Of a stretch of DNA of 64,000 nucleotides, positions 16,414-24,739 are shown in pieces; the stretch's first letter is position 1; every line of letters begins with the position of its first letter. The stretch is taken from assembly GCF_900492205.1 (NCBI RefSeq), contig NZ_UEYQ01000002.1, positions 1 through 64,000 on the forward strand, given 5' to 3'. The notes beneath the pieces were generated by a model, which ran no database searches, had not been told where the DNA came from, and worked only from the letters and a program-made list of their open reading frames with translations. A program made the translations under genes and the position numbers. This DNA comes from Ciceribacter sp. T2.26MG-112.2 (GTDB lineage: Bacteria > Pseudomonadota > Alphaproteobacteria > Rhizobiales > Rhizobiaceae).

Positions 16414-17343
16414 TCAGAGTTCCTTGCGCGAAAGCCTGCCCGGCGACGTGTTTTCCTGGCGGTCGGCCCAATCTCCCGCCTCCTTGATTCCACCGAGGGG
16501 AAAGATATGCAACTGCTCGATCAGGCTGTCGGGATTACTCGCCTTGTAGTCGGCGAGCCCTGCCACGACCTCGGTCGGCTCGTAAGGAACGAGAAGGCGC
16601 GTCACATCCATGGCCCGCTTCTGGAGCACCTTCAGGGACGGCCCGACCCCGCATGCAAGCGCATATTTGAGCAACGTCTGCAGTTTGGCCGGCCCGGCGA
16701 TGCCGACATGGATCGGCAGCGTGACGCCGGCGCGCTGTATGCGCTCGGCCCAGTCCGTGACGGAGCGCGCGTCGAAAGCGAACTGGGTGACGATCGCCAT
16801 ACGGGCATCGGTTCTTGAGGCAAAGTCCTGTTTCCAGGCAAGCGCCTGGTCGACGCCACGCGTCGAGCCGTCCCGGTCGATGTCACGGTTTCCCTCGGGA
16901 TGGCCGGCGATATGGAGCCGGTTAAATCCGTATCGATCGAACAAGCCGGTCTCCATCATCTGGATCGAGCTGTCGAGACTGCCCGCGGGTTCCGGCTGCC
17001 CCCCGCCCAAAAGCAAGGCCTCTTGAACGCCCGCTTCGTTGCGATAGCGCTTGATCCAGTCCTCCAGCGTTGCAGCATCAGGAATGCTGCGGGCCGGGAA
17101 GTGCGGCATGACCGGGAAGCCCTCTTCGTGCAGCCGGCGCGCGGTCGCGATCATGTCTTCAATCGGGGTTCCGGCGATGTGGGCGATATAGACGCGCGTT
17201 CCGGCGGGCAGGAGTGCCCTGAAGTCGTCGACCTTGGCCGCGGTGCGCGGCATGACCTCGATCGACCAGCCCCCGAGGAGGTCGCCCAGACCGGGAGATG
17301 ACACTTGCCGGTTTGCGCGGCTTTTGAAATTCAGCAATGCCAT
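16414..17343 (-). CDS. Methylenetetrahydrofolate reductase family protein (LigC-like, probable 5-methyl-THF oxidation in O-demethylation)
   Basis: 309 residues from an ATG with GGGAGGAAAAG; an upstream in-frame start would overlap the operator and is rejected. It has the MetF barrel: FSIE-like WSIEVMPRTA, the flavin/folate segment RLHIAGHPEGNRDID, TQFAFDA and VGIAGPA. In Sphingobium SYK-6 a MetF-family enzyme recycles the 5-methyl-THF made by the LigM/DesA demethylases. Here it sits divergently from a formyl-THF deformylase gene and 4 kb from a LigM-like gene, with a shared ATGTATACAT box at 17376. So it likely returns the methyl group as 5,10-methylene-THF rather than serving methionine synthesis. 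Confidence 0.75.
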   Translation of the reverse strand: MALLNFKSRANRQVSSPGLGDLLGGWSIEVMPRTAAKVDDFRALLPAGTRVYIAHIAGTPIEDMIATARRLHEEGFPVMPHFPARSIPDAATLEDWIKRYRNEAGVQEALLLGGGQPEPAGSLDSSIQMMETGLFDRYGFNRLHIAGHPEGNRDIDRDGSTRGVDQALAWKQDFASRTDARMAIVTQFAFDARSVTDWAERIQRAGVTLPIHVGIAGPAKLQTLLKYALACGVGPSLKVLQKRAMDVTRLLVPYEPTEVVAGLADYKASNPDSLIEQLHIFPLGGIKEAGDWADRQENTSPGRLSRKEL

Positions 17344-17375
17344 CTTTTCCTCCCAAGACCCATGAATGTATACAT

Positions 17376-17385
17376 CGAGCGAAGC
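17376..17385. promoter_or_regulatory. ATGTATACAT palindrome in the metF-like/purU divergent promoter
   Basis: A perfect 10-base palindrome in the 203-base gap between divergent starts at 17343 and 17547. The same sequence recurs at 20680, 21702 and 27963, always in a promoter region of this gene set. It matches the style of GntR/FadR-family operators. Confidence 0.7.
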
Positions 17386-17546
17386 CGGAAAATCAAGTGA
17401 TGTCGATGAAAGGCCAATTTCTATGAGAAAAGTGAAGTCTTGGCGTTGCCTTGCCCGGTTCAAGACGTCATAAAAGAATACATTTTGGCGGCTGCATTCG
17501 GGAGGTGGCCGCTCGCGCGCAGTCGCGGTCGCGACAGGGAGGAAGC

Positions 17547-18395
17547 ATGACCAATTATGTTTTGACGCTGCGCTGCAACAACCGCAGCGGCATCGTCGCT
17601 GCCGTGGCAACGCGTATTGCCGCCCATGGCGGCGACATATTCGAGGCGCACCAGTTCGACGATGGCGAGACCGGCATGTTCTTCATGCGCGTGGCTTTCT
17701 TCATGGCGGGACCGGTCGAGGCCTTCCGGACGGCTCTGGCGGAAGACGAGAAGGTCTATGGGCTGGATCTGTCGCTGCGCGTGGCGGGGCTGAAGCGCAA
17801 GGTGCTGCTGCTGGTCTCCAAGTTCGACCATTGCCTCGGAGACTTGCTTTACCGCATGCGGATCGGCGAGTTGAACATGGAAGTCGTCGGCATCATCGGC
17901 AACCATCCGCGCGAGGCGCTGAACCTGACGCTGATGGAGGGGATTGCCTATCACCACCTGCCGGTCACGCGGGAGACGAAGCCGGCGCAGGAGGCGCAGA
18001 TCCGGGCCATCTTCGAGCAAACCGGCGCGGAACTTGTCGTGCTTGCACGTTACATGCAGGTGCTTTCAGACGAATTGTCGGCCTATCTGTCGGGCCGCTG
18101 CATCAACATCCATCATAGCTTCCTGCCCGGTTTCAAGGGCGCGAAGCCCTATCATCAGGCCCATGAGCGCGGCGTGAAGATGATCGGCGCCACCGCGCAC
18201 TACGTGACCGGCCACCTCGACGAAGGTCCGATCATTTGCCAAGACGTCGAGGCCGTTACCCATGCCGACACGTCGGAAGACCTGGTTCGCAAGGGGCGCG
18301 ACATCGAGCGCCGCGTGCTCGCCCGCGCGGTCGCCTGGCATCTGGAGGACCGCGTCCTGCTCAACAAGGGCAAGACGGTGGTCTTCGCGCGATAG
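17547..18395 (+). CDS. purU: Formyltetrahydrofolate deformylase
   Basis: 282 residues starting at an ATG after AGGGAGGAA. An N-terminal ACT domain (residues 1-80) is followed by a formyl-transferase-type hydrolase domain with the catalytic Asn-His segment [20 protein letters not shown] and [14 protein letters not shown], where the Asp completes the active site. It hydrolyses 10-formyl-THF to formate and THF. In a demethylation gene set this gives a way to unload the one-carbon unit and return free THF to the O-demethylase, in place of the formate-THF ligase (LigH) used elsewhere. FolD would have to be supplied from another locus. Confidence 0.9.
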   Translation: MTNYVLTLRCNNRSGIVAAVATRIAAHGGDIFEAHQFDDGETGMFFMRVAFFMAGPVEAFRTALAEDEKVYGLDLSLRVAGLKRKVLLLVSKFDHCLGDLLYRMRIGELNMEVVGIIGNHPREALNLTLMEGIAYHHLPVTRETKPAQEAQIRAIFEQTGAELVVLARYMQVLSDELSAYLSGRCINIHHSFLPGFKGAKPYHQAHERGVKMIGATAHYVTGHLDEGPIICQDVEAVTHADTSEDLVRKGRDIERRVLARAVAWHLEDRVLLNKGKTVVFAR

Positions 18396-18413
18396 AGGGA
18401 GAAGAGCGGAGTC

Positions 18414-18734
18414 CTAGCGGCGCAAGGTCATCGGATCGGCGATGCGGTGGGCCTGAAATGTTTCCGGCAGCGGCGTCAACTCGATCGAGGCGACGATGCC
18501 GGCCCTGTTGAAAGGGTCGCCCTCGGCAAAGGCGCGGGCCTGGGCGGGGTCGGCGGCCTCGAGGATGCCGAAGTTGCCGATGGAGGCACCATTCTCGTCG
18601 AGCAGCGCCGATCCGATGAGCACGGTCGCAGCCCCGTCGCCGCCGGATTGCACCCAGGAACGGTGCGCCGGTCGATGAGTGTCGCGAGCCGCATCTTGTC
18701 CCGCATGGTGCAGGCAGCGCATGAGGAAATACAT
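18414..18734 (-). CDS. YciI-like (YCII domain) protein
   Basis: 106 residues, start MYFLMRCLHH just after the stop of the LigB gene. It shows the YCII pattern: strand MYFLMRCLHH, RPAHRSWVQSGG with the conserved His, LIGSALLDENG, and FAEGDPFNRAGIVASIEL with the conserved Asp-Pro. The fold resembles muconolactone isomerase, and some YCII proteins are dehydrochlorinases or lyases, but most have no known reaction. Being last in the operon with the ring-cleavage genes suggests a role on the ring-cleavage product. Confidence 0.75.
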   Translation of the reverse strand: MYFLMRCLHHAGQDAARDTHRPAHRSWVQSGGDGAATVLIGSALLDENGASIGNFGILEAADPAQARAFAEGDPFNRAGIVASIELTPLPETFQAHRIADPMTLRR

Positions 18735-18738
18735 AAGC

Positions 18739-19581
18739 TCAGCCTGCGTTTTCGAGCACGACCATGCCCGCACCCGTCATCGAGGCCGGCGCGTGATAGT
18801 GCTTGTGGAGCAGGTTTACCTGCGGGTTCATCGCGGCGCGCATGACCAGCCACATGATCAATTCCGCCCCTTCCGAACCGAACTGTTCGACATAGTCCTC
18901 ACGGCTCATGGCCCGATAGGGTTCAGGGTTCGCGGCGATGCCGTCGAGCCAGGCGCGGTCCGCCGGCTGGTTGATGAAGCCGGCGCGGGCGCCCTGAAGC
19001 TGATGCGACAGGCCGCCGGTCCCCATGATGACAACCCGCTCGTCGCCGGGCCAGCTTTCGATTGCCTCCCGCAGGACGAGGCCCATGTCCCAGCAGCGTT
19101 GCGGGGTGGGGATCGGATACTGGATCGTGTTGACCCAGATCGGCAGAATCTTGACCGGCCAGTGCTCCAGTCGGCCGAAGAACAGTTCCATCGGGACCTG
19201 CAGGCCGTGGTCGACCTCGATTTCGCGGCAGACCAGCGGGTCGAAATGCCGCTCAACGAGCTTGTCGACGAAATGCCAGGAGAAGTCGACCGCTCCCTCG
19301 AAGGGCGGAATGGCGCGTGGACCCCAGCCCTCGTCCACCGGCTGGTAAGTCTCGGCGACACCGACGGCGAAGGTCGGCACCTTGTCGAGGAAGAAGGTAT
19401 TGCCGTGGTCGTTGAAGATGACGACGGCGATGTCGGGTTTCGCGTCCCGCATCCACTGCTTGCCGAATTCGTAGCCGTCGAAGAAGGGTTTCCAGTCGGC
19501 GCTATCGCGCAGGCCCTTGTCGAGTGCCGCGCCAATCGAGGGGACGTGGCTCGTGCCGATGCCGCCGATGATCCTAGCCAT
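18739..19581 (-). CDS. ligB: Extradiol ring-cleavage dioxygenase, LigB family (protocatechuate 4,5-dioxygenase beta-subunit-like)
   Basis: 280 residues of the type II extradiol dioxygenase family. Iron ligands can be matched to those of Sphingobium LigB: H12 (GTSHVPSIG), H59 (FNDHGNTFF) and E240 (EGAELIMWLVMR); the catalytic base is H193 (GGLSHQL). It cleaves a catechol-type ring next to the hydroxyls using Fe(II) and O2. The small alpha (LigA) partner is not a separate gene: it is the C-terminal part of the upstream protein at 19574-20626, whose end overlaps this start by 8 bases. Protocatechuate from vanillate is the likely substrate; gallate, 3-O-methylgallate or another catechol remain possible. 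Confidence 0.85.
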   Translation of the reverse strand: MARIIGGIGTSHVPSIGAALDKGLRDSADWKPFFDGYEFGKQWMRDAKPDIAVVIFNDHGNTFFLDKVPTFAVGVAETYQPVDEGWGPRAIPPFEGAVDFSWHFVDKLVERHFDPLVCREIEVDHGLQVPMELFFGRLEHWPVKILPIWVNTIQYPIPTPQRCWDMGLVLREAIESWPGDERVVIMGTGGLSHQLQGARAGFINQPADRAWLDGIAANPEPYRAMSREDYVEQFGSEGAELIMWLVMRAAMNPQVNLLHKHYHAPASMTGAGMVVLENAG

Positions 19582-20626
19582 TGCGTTTCTTCCCCAATCG
19601 TTCGTAGAGAAAATCGTCGTGCGACATGCCGGCCTGCGCCGCGCCGATCTGCGTGATCGGGGTCGGATCGACCGCCGCGATCTTCAAAATGAAGAACAGG
19701 TTGCCGCCCAGCCGCACCATCTCGTGCCAGTCGCGCCGCATCACGGCCGCCTTTTCCTCAGGCGTCAGGCCAAAGCGGTCGAGATAGGCTTCCTCATTGG
19801 CCTTGAAGGCCTCGCGATTGGCCGGCTGGCCAAGCGCCATGGCCATCTTGTTGATCCTGTAGCCGCGGATCGATCCCGCGCGATCGAATAGTGGCGTATC
19901 GGGTATGGCTTCCTTCTCGGGCGTCCTCCTGCCAAATCTGCGGTGGAGCCAGTCGCAGATGGCGCTGGCAACGTCCTCGGCGCGCTCCACCGGGGCAAAA
20001 TGTCCAGCATGCTCGATGATGACCAGTTCGGCGTCCGGCACCACCTCGGCGATTTCCCGGTGCTGCGCGATGGGGCTCCAGCCGTCCTCACGCGCTGCAA
20101 TGAGCAGGACCGGGCACTTGAAATTTGCCATATAGGCGCCGGCATCGGGGCGGTCGAGCAGGGCGCGGATCTGGCGCTCGTGCACGACGGGGCCGGCGCG
20201 CAGGACCATGGCTTTCAGGCGGCCAAGCAGTTCCGTGTCGTCCGTGCGGGAAGGGGCGAGCATCGGTGGCAGCCACTGGTCGGCCAGCGCCGCCATGTCG
20301 TGATTGCCCAGATCGATCATCTGCTGACGCTTGGCTTCTTCGCCCTCTCGCCTGGGCTGATAACCCGTGTTGGCAAGTACCAAGCCGCGAATGCGTTCCG
20401 GCGCCTGCCGCGCCATCTCCATCGCTACCCGTCCGCCCATCGAGTGACCAATGGCGATCAGATCGCCGTCGATCTCGTCAAGAATGCGCGAGGCCATGGT
20501 GGGTATCGAGGTGTTCCCTGTCACTTCGGCGTGACGGATCGGCATCACCGTCTTTGTGGCCTCGGCAATCGGCCCCCACACCGTCGAATCGGACAGCAGT
20601 CCGGGAATGTACACCAGCGTCGTCAT
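19574..20626 (-). CDS. Fusion of an alpha/beta-hydrolase with a LigA-type dioxygenase alpha subunit
   Basis: 350 residues. Residues 1-~232 are an alpha/beta-hydrolase with a complete triad: S62 (GHSMGG), D181 (AREDGWSP), H209 (EHAGHFAP). Residues ~243-350 match protocatechuate 4,5-dioxygenase alpha subunit LigA: RGYRINKMAMALGQPANREA, YLDRFGLTPEEKAAV, GGNLFFILKIAA and AAQAGMSHDDF. LigA normally is a free ~120-140-residue protein that forms a lid over LigB. The fusion ties a hydrolase to the dioxygenase, suggesting that the cleavage product or an ester precursor is hydrolysed on the same complex. Starts at 20632 or 20647 are also in frame; GGGAGG lies just upstream. No signal peptide. Confidence 0.85.
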   Translation of the reverse strand: MTTLVYIPGLLSDSTVWGPIAEATKTVMPIRHAEVTGNTSIPTMASRILDEIDGDLIAIGHSMGGRVAMEMARQAPERIRGLVLANTGYQPRREGEEAKRQQMIDLGNHDMAALADQWLPPMLAPSRTDDTELLGRLKAMVLRAGPVVHERQIRALLDRPDAGAYMANFKCPVLLIAAREDGWSPIAQHREIAEVVPDAELVIIEHAGHFAPVERAEDVASAICDWLHRRFGRRTPEKEAIPDTPLFDRAGSIRGYRINKMAMALGQPANREAFKANEEAYLDRFGLTPEEKAAVMRRDWHEMVRLGGNLFFILKIAAVDPTPITQIGAAQAGMSHDDFLYERLGKKRNG

Positions 20627-20657
20627 AACCATGATCCTCCCGGGCAAACCTGCCGCG

Positions 20658-20689
20658 TGTATACAGTGAAGTCAAGTGAATGTATACAT
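20658..20689. promoter_or_regulatory. Two TGTATACA operators upstream of the ring-cleavage operon
   Basis: TGTATACA occurs at 20658-20665 and, within ATGTATACAT, at 20680-20689, with centres 23 bases apart. Both lie 30-65 bases upstream of the hydrolase-LigA start and in the region shared with the divergent GntR gene (start 20853), suiting autoregulation and control of the dioxygenase operon. A weaker relative (TGAATACATG) lies nearer the gntR start. Confidence 0.7.
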
Positions 20690-20852
20690 AATGCCGACAA
20701 AATTGCCGTGACATGCGAAAATCCGCGCCACTTTCGCGATCTCCCTCTCCTTTGTGAATACATGTGGAAAGGGCGGGCGGTGTGATTCCCAGGTGGCTTT
20801 TGTGATGTGCTGTAGCAATGCTATAGAATCCCAAGGAAAATGAGGTGTATTC

Positions 20853-21587
20853 ATGAAGGTTTCCGAAGTCGCGACGCATGGCCGCCGGGCGGTGATCGAG
20901 TTGCGCGAGAAGATCGTCAGCGGCGAGTTGCCGGGCGGCACGCGTCTGTTCGAGGTGTCGCTGGCCGAGGTGCTGGATATTTCCCGCACGCCGGTTCGCG
21001 AGGCGCTGTCGCGGCTGGCCGAGGAAGGGCTTCTTGATCGGCTGCCCAATGGCGGATTTATCGTACGCCGCTTCGGCTATGCCGACGTGATCGATTCCAT
21101 CGAATTGCGCGGCGTCATGGAGGGTACGGCGGCCCGGCTTGCGGCCGAACGCGGGGTGACGCCCGAAGCCCTGGCGCGGATCAGCGACGTTGTCGGGCGG
21201 TTGGACACCTGTTTCGGTCCGGGCGCGGACGAGGTTGATTTCGACACCTATGCCGACCTGAACGAGGAGTTTCATCACCAGCTTGCGGCCCTTTCGGGTA
21301 GCGACATCGTTCGGCGCGAGGTGGAGCGTGCCAGTTCGCTGCCCTTCGCGTCGCCGTCGGCCTTCCTTCCCAACAAGACGGAGATCGAGGCCTTCCGCCG
21401 ATCCTTGCGCTCGGCCCAGGAGCAGCACCATGCCATGGTCGAGGCCATCGCTGCGCGCGAGGGGGCCCGTGCGGAATGGATCGCCCGCGAACATGCGCGG
21501 ACCGCCCGGCACAATCTCGAATACATTTTCAGCCAGGACCCCGAACTGCTGCAGAAGATCCCGGGCCTGGCGCTCATCCATCGTTAG
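20853..21587 (+). CDS. GntR-family (FCD/FadR-like) transcriptional regulator of the O-demethylation/ring-cleavage genes
   Basis: 244 residues. N-terminal winged helix: LREKIVSGELPGGTRLFEVS, then recognition region LDISRTPVREALSRLAEEGLL and a wing GGFIVRRF. The C-terminal ~150 residues form the all-helical FCD ligand domain with NEEFHHQLAALSGS, where the Asp/Asn and His residues bind metal. It lies between the divergent dioxygenase operon and the downstream LigM-like gene. The ATGTATACAT boxes at 17376, 20680, 21702 and 27963 are its most likely targets. An aromatic acid effector such as vanillate is inferred, by analogy with VanR-type GntR proteins. Confidence 0.85.
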   Translation: MKVSEVATHGRRAVIELREKIVSGELPGGTRLFEVSLAEVLDISRTPVREALSRLAEEGLLDRLPNGGFIVRRFGYADVIDSIELRGVMEGTAARLAAERGVTPEALARISDVVGRLDTCFGPGADEVDFDTYADLNEEFHHQLAALSGSDIVRREVERASSLPFASPSAFLPNKTEIEAFRRSLRSAQEQHHAMVEAIAAREGARAEWIAREHARTARHNLEYIFSQDPELLQKIPGLALIHR

Positions 21588-21613
21588 GCGAGCGGATCGC
21601 GGCAAGGACAAGG

Positions 21614-21637
21614 GGAGGGCGGCCTGAAGGCCGCCCT
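21614..21637. terminator. Perfect hairpin after the GntR gene
   Basis: GAGGGCGGCC (21614-21623), TGAA tetraloop, GGCCGCCCTC (21628-21637), 27 bases after the gntR stop. No T-run follows, so termination is uncertain; it may also act as an RNA 3' end or barrier before the ligM promoter. Confidence 0.5.
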
Positions 21638-21700
21638 CGGCGTTTCCGGGTGTCTCGGCTTGGAAGAAAGGGGCTTGCATTCTCGTTCGTGATCGGCATT

Positions 21701-21712
21701 GATGTATACATC
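21701..21712. promoter_or_regulatory. GATGTATACATC palindrome upstream of the LigM-like gene
   Basis: A perfect 12-base palindrome containing ATGTATACAT at 21702-21711, ending 28 bases before the ATG at 21740 and overlapping where the core promoter or transcription start would be. It suits repression by the GntR protein encoded just upstream. Confidence 0.7.
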
Positions 21713-21739
21713 AATGGGCAATACTCAGGGAGGAGTACC

Positions 21740-23149
21740 ATGGCCAATTCCAGTCTTCATGATGTTTTGGGTGAAAATCAGGATGCGGTGGGATTGCTGC
21801 GCAATTCCCAGGTTGGTATCTATGTATACCCTGTCGTCGCGGCCGAGTTCGCCAACTGGCGCTCGGAGCAGGCGGCCTGGCGCAATTCCGCCGTGCTCTT
21901 CGACCAGTCGCACCATATGGATGAACTGATCGTCGAGGGACCGGATGCGGAGAAGTTTCTCGCCCATCACGGCATCAATTCCTTCGCCAATTTCGGCCTT
22001 AATCGCGCAAAGCATTTCGTCCCGGTCACACCGAACGGCCACGTCATCGGCGACCACATCATCTTCCGCGAGCGCGAGGACAAGTTCATTCTGGTCGGCC
22101 GCGCGCCGACGTCCAACTGGCTGATGTTCTGCGCCGCCTACGGCAAGTGGAATGTGCGCCTAAAGCACGATCCGCGTTCGCCGTCGCGGCCGGAAGGGGA
22201 GCGTGTGCTGCGCACCCATTACCGCTACCAGATCCAGGGTCCCGACGCGCCGAAGGTCCTCGAGCAGATGAATGGCGGCCCCCTGCCGGAGATCAAGTTC
22301 TTCCACGTCGACTGGATCAATGTCGGGTCGAAGAAGGTGCAGGCTCTGCGCCATGGCATGTCGGGCGCTCCGGGTCTCGAGATCTGGGGTCCGTACGAGG
22401 ACAAAGCCTATATTCTCTCCGTCATCCTCGAATCCGCCAAGGCCGCCAAAGTCGATCTCGTCCGCTGCGGCAGCCGCGCCTATTCGACCAACACGCTGGA
22501 ATCCGGCTGGATCCCATCGCCGCTTCCAGGCATCTACACCGGTGACGGCATGCTGGCCGAGTACCGCAAGTGGCTCGGTGCAGACAGTTACGAGGCGACC
22601 GGCGCGATCGGCGGCTCCTTCGTCTCCGACAATATCGAGGACTATTACGTCAATCCGTTCGAACTCGGCTACGACTTCTATATCGGCTGGAAGAAGGACG
22701 ACTTCGTCGGCAAGGCCGCGCTTGAACAGATGAAGGAGCGGAAGAACCGCAAGAAGGTCACCTTCGAGTGGAACCGCGAGGACGTGCTCAAGGTCATCGC
22801 CTCCGGCTTCGAGGACGGGCTGCCCTACAAGTGGATCGACTTCCCGCAGCCGAACTATGCCTCGACCAGCGCCGACATGGTGATGAAGGGTGATAAGATG
22901 ATCGGCATGTCGATGTTCAATGGCTACAGCTTCAATGAACGCTGCATGCTGTCGCTCGGTGTCGTCGATCAGGATGTCGAAGAAGGCGACGTGCTGACGT
23001 TGATCTGGGGCGAGCCGGACGGCGGCTCGCGCAAGACCTCCATCGAGCCGCACCGGCAGGCCGAGATCCGCGTCCGCGTGGCGCCGACGCCCTATGCGCG
23101 CGAGGCCCGCGAGAACTACGCCGACAGTTGGCGCAAGCGGAAGGACTGA
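21740..23149 (+). CDS. ligM: Tetrahydrofolate-dependent aryl O-demethylase (LigM/DesA type, GcvT-fold aminomethyltransferase family)
   Basis: 469 residues, near the length of Sphingobium LigM (471). It has a GcvT-like layout: early FDQSHHMDELIVEGPDAEKF, the mid-region YRYQIQGPDAPKVLEQM, then GLEIWGPYEDKAYI, and a C-terminal barrel with GYSFNERCMLSLGVVD and IWGEPDGGSRKTSIEPH. LigM moves the methyl group of vanillate or 3-O-methylgallate to THF, yielding protocatechuate or gallate and 5-methyl-THF. The start follows GGGAGGAG. The metF-like, purU and LigAB-like genes nearby and the shared palindromes support this role over glycine cleavage or dimethylglycine metabolism. Syringate (DesA) is an alternative substrate. 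Confidence 0.8.
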   Translation: MANSSLHDVLGENQDAVGLLRNSQVGIYVYPVVAAEFANWRSEQAAWRNSAVLFDQSHHMDELIVEGPDAEKFLAHHGINSFANFGLNRAKHFVPVTPNGHVIGDHIIFREREDKFILVGRAPTSNWLMFCAAYGKWNVRLKHDPRSPSRPEGERVLRTHYRYQIQGPDAPKVLEQMNGGPLPEIKFFHVDWINVGSKKVQALRHGMSGAPGLEIWGPYEDKAYILSVILESAKAAKVDLVRCGSRAYSTNTLESGWIPSPLPGIYTGDGMLAEYRKWLGADSYEATGAIGGSFVSDNIEDYYVNPFELGYDFYIGWKKDDFVGKAALEQMKERKNRKKVTFEWNREDVLKVIASGFEDGLPYKWIDFPQPNYASTSADMVMKGDKMIGMSMFNGYSFNERCMLSLGVVDQDVEEGDVLTLIWGEPDGGSRKTSIEPHRQAEIRVRVAPTPYAREARENYADSWRKRKD

Positions 23150-23171
23150 AGGTCCATTCACATGCAAGTCA

Positions 23172-23200
23172 GGCGGCTCCTTCTGGGGCCGCCATTTTCT
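23172..23200 (+). terminator. Rho-independent terminator after the LigM-like gene
   Basis: GGCGGCTCC (23172-23180) pairs with GGGGCCGCC (23185-23193) around a TTCT loop, followed by ATTTTCT. It ends the plus-strand unit before the convergent ABC transporter operon. Confidence 0.7.
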
Positions 23201-23294
23201 GGACTGGTTCAGGGTTGGTTGGAAACAGAACCGTTTCATCCAGCCCTGAATCCTTTTGGCGGCTCGGAGGATCGCCTTCAGTCTCTTCGGGAGA

Positions 23295-23993
23295 TCAGAT
23301 GCTCAGATGGGCGTCGAGCGTCTCAGGCGAAGCCAGCAGCGCCGCCGACGTGTCGTGATAGACGATCGCGCCGCGCTCGAGGAAGACGACCTCGTCGGTG
23401 AGCGGCAATATCTTGCGCGCCTTTTGTTCGACGATGATGGCCGAGATCCCTTCGTCGGTGACGATGCGGCGCATTGCGGCCAGCAATTCGTCGACGATGA
23501 TCGGCGCCAGTCCCTCCAGGGGTTCGTCCAGCAGCAGAAGCTTCGGATTGAGCATAAGCGCGCGCGCGACCGCCAGCATCTGCTGCTCTCCGCCGGAAAG
23601 CTGGTTGCCGAGATTGCGCCGGCGCTCCTGCAGGCGCGGGAACATGCCGAAGGCGCGCGCAAGCGTGAAAGGTCCGGGCCGGGCCGTCGCCGCCAGGTTT
23701 TCCTCCACGGTCAGCGAGCGGAAGATGTTGCGTTCCTGCGGCACCCAGCCGATGCCGAGCGCCGCCCGTTGTTCGGGGCGAAGCCGGGAAATGTCCCGGC
23801 CGGCGAGACGGATCGCCCCGGAATGATAGGTCGTGGTGCCGACGATGGTGTCGAGCAGCGTCGTCTTGCCGGCGCCGTTGCGGCCGAGCAGCGCCAGCGA
23901 CTTGCCCTCCTCGAGGGCAAGCTCGATGTTGAACAGGACGCGTGCCTCGCGATATCCGGCCGACAGCCCTTCGATGCGCAGCAGTTCCGGCAT
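23295..23993 (-). CDS. ABC transporter ATP-binding protein, LivF type
   Basis: 232-residue ATPase of the branched-chain amino acid/aromatic acid (HAAT) class. Walker A GRNGAGKTT, signature LSGGEQQML and Walker B LLLLDEP are intact, and the length is right for LivF. Its ATG overlaps the stop of the LivG-type gene (ATGA). It is the last gene of the five-gene set running from 27845 to 23295, converging on the LigM-like gene. The operator at 27963 upstream of the first gene ties this importer to the O-demethylation regulon, so an aromatic acid such as vanillate is the inferred cargo. Confidence 0.88.
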   Translation of the reverse strand: MPELLRIEGLSAGYREARVLFNIELALEEGKSLALLGRNGAGKTTLLDTIVGTTTYHSGAIRLAGRDISRLRPEQRAALGIGWVPQERNIFRSLTVEENLAATARPGPFTLARAFGMFPRLQERRRNLGNQLSGGEQQMLAVARALMLNPKLLLLDEPLEGLAPIIVDELLAAMRRIVTDEGISAIIVEQKARKILPLTDEVVFLERGAIVYHDTSAALLASPETLDAHLSI

Positions 23994-24739
23994 CAGGCGT
24001 CCTCCCCGAGATAGATCGCCTTGACGTGGCGGTCCTTGGATATTTCCTCCACCGTGCCTTCGGCAAAGAGGCTGCCCGCCGCCAGAACCGAAATGCGGTC
24101 GGCAAAGGAAAAGACGAGGTCCATGTCGTGCTCGATCAGTACCACAGTGACGTCCGGCGGAAGGTCGCGGACGATCGACAGAACCTCATGGCGTTCCTCC
24201 TCCGGAACGCCCGCCGCCGGCTCGTCCAGCAGCAGCACCCTGGGGCGGGTGGCAATGGCGAGCGCGATCTCCAGCAGCCGCTGCTTTCCGTAGGGAAGGA
24301 GGGTTGTTGGGACGCCCATCGTATCGACCAGGCGGAACCGCTCCAGCAGTTGTGCCGCCTCGTCCGCCACGTCGCGGTCGCCCGACAGCGGCTTCCAGGC
24401 GCGCCAGCCGTGCCCTTTACGTTCACCGATCGCCAGCATCATCGATTCCAGCGGGGTGAAATCGCCGAAGAGCTGATTGATCTGGAAGGTGCGCGACAGG
24501 CCGCGACCGACGCGGGCATGCGCCGGCAGGTTGGTGATATCCTCGCCGCCAAGCAGGACCTGGCCGTTGCTGGGGGTGAGGGCCCCGGTGAGCAAATTGA
24601 TCAACGTGGTCTTGCCGGCACCGTTCGGACCGATCAGGGCGTGCCGCGCGCCCTGCCGGACGCTGAGCGAGACGTCGTTGGTGGCCATGAAGGCTCCGAA
24701 GCGCTTGACCAGGTTGCGGGTTTCGAGGGCGACCGTCAT
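23993..24739 (-). CDS. ABC transporter ATP-binding protein, LivG type
   Basis: 248 residues. Walker A GPNGAGKTT and Walker B VLLLDEP are clear; between them the signature region reads LLPYGKQRLLEIALAIATRP, so the usual LSGGQ is replaced by LPYGKQ, a variant seen in LivG proteins. The C-terminal switch VVLIEHDMDLVF is intact. It is coupled by overlaps to LivM upstream and LivF downstream, and pairs with LivF as the asymmetric ATPase dimer of this importer. Confidence 0.88.
   Translation of the reverse strand: MTVALETRNLVKRFGAFMATNDVSLSVRQGARHALIGPNGAGKTTLINLLTGALTPSNGQVLLGGEDITNLPAHARVGRGLSRTFQINQLFGDFTPLESMMLAIGERKGHGWRAWKPLSGDRDVADEAAQLLERFRLVDTMGVPTTLLPYGKQRLLEIALAIATRPRVLLLDEPAAGVPEEERHEVLSIVRDLPPDVTVVLIEHDMDLVFSFADRISVLAAGSLFAEGTVEEISKDRHVKAIYLGEDA

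Noticed and set aside
20752-20768. TGAATACATG between the ring-cleavage operon and gntR as a full regulatory box
   Set aside because: Only half the palindrome is kept; it may be a weak site but cannot be supported alone.
21823-21830. TGTATACC inside the LigM-like coding sequence as a further operator
   Set aside because: It lies within codons 28-31, has one mismatch and asymmetrical flanks, and may simply encode the Tyr-Val-Tyr-Pro stretch.
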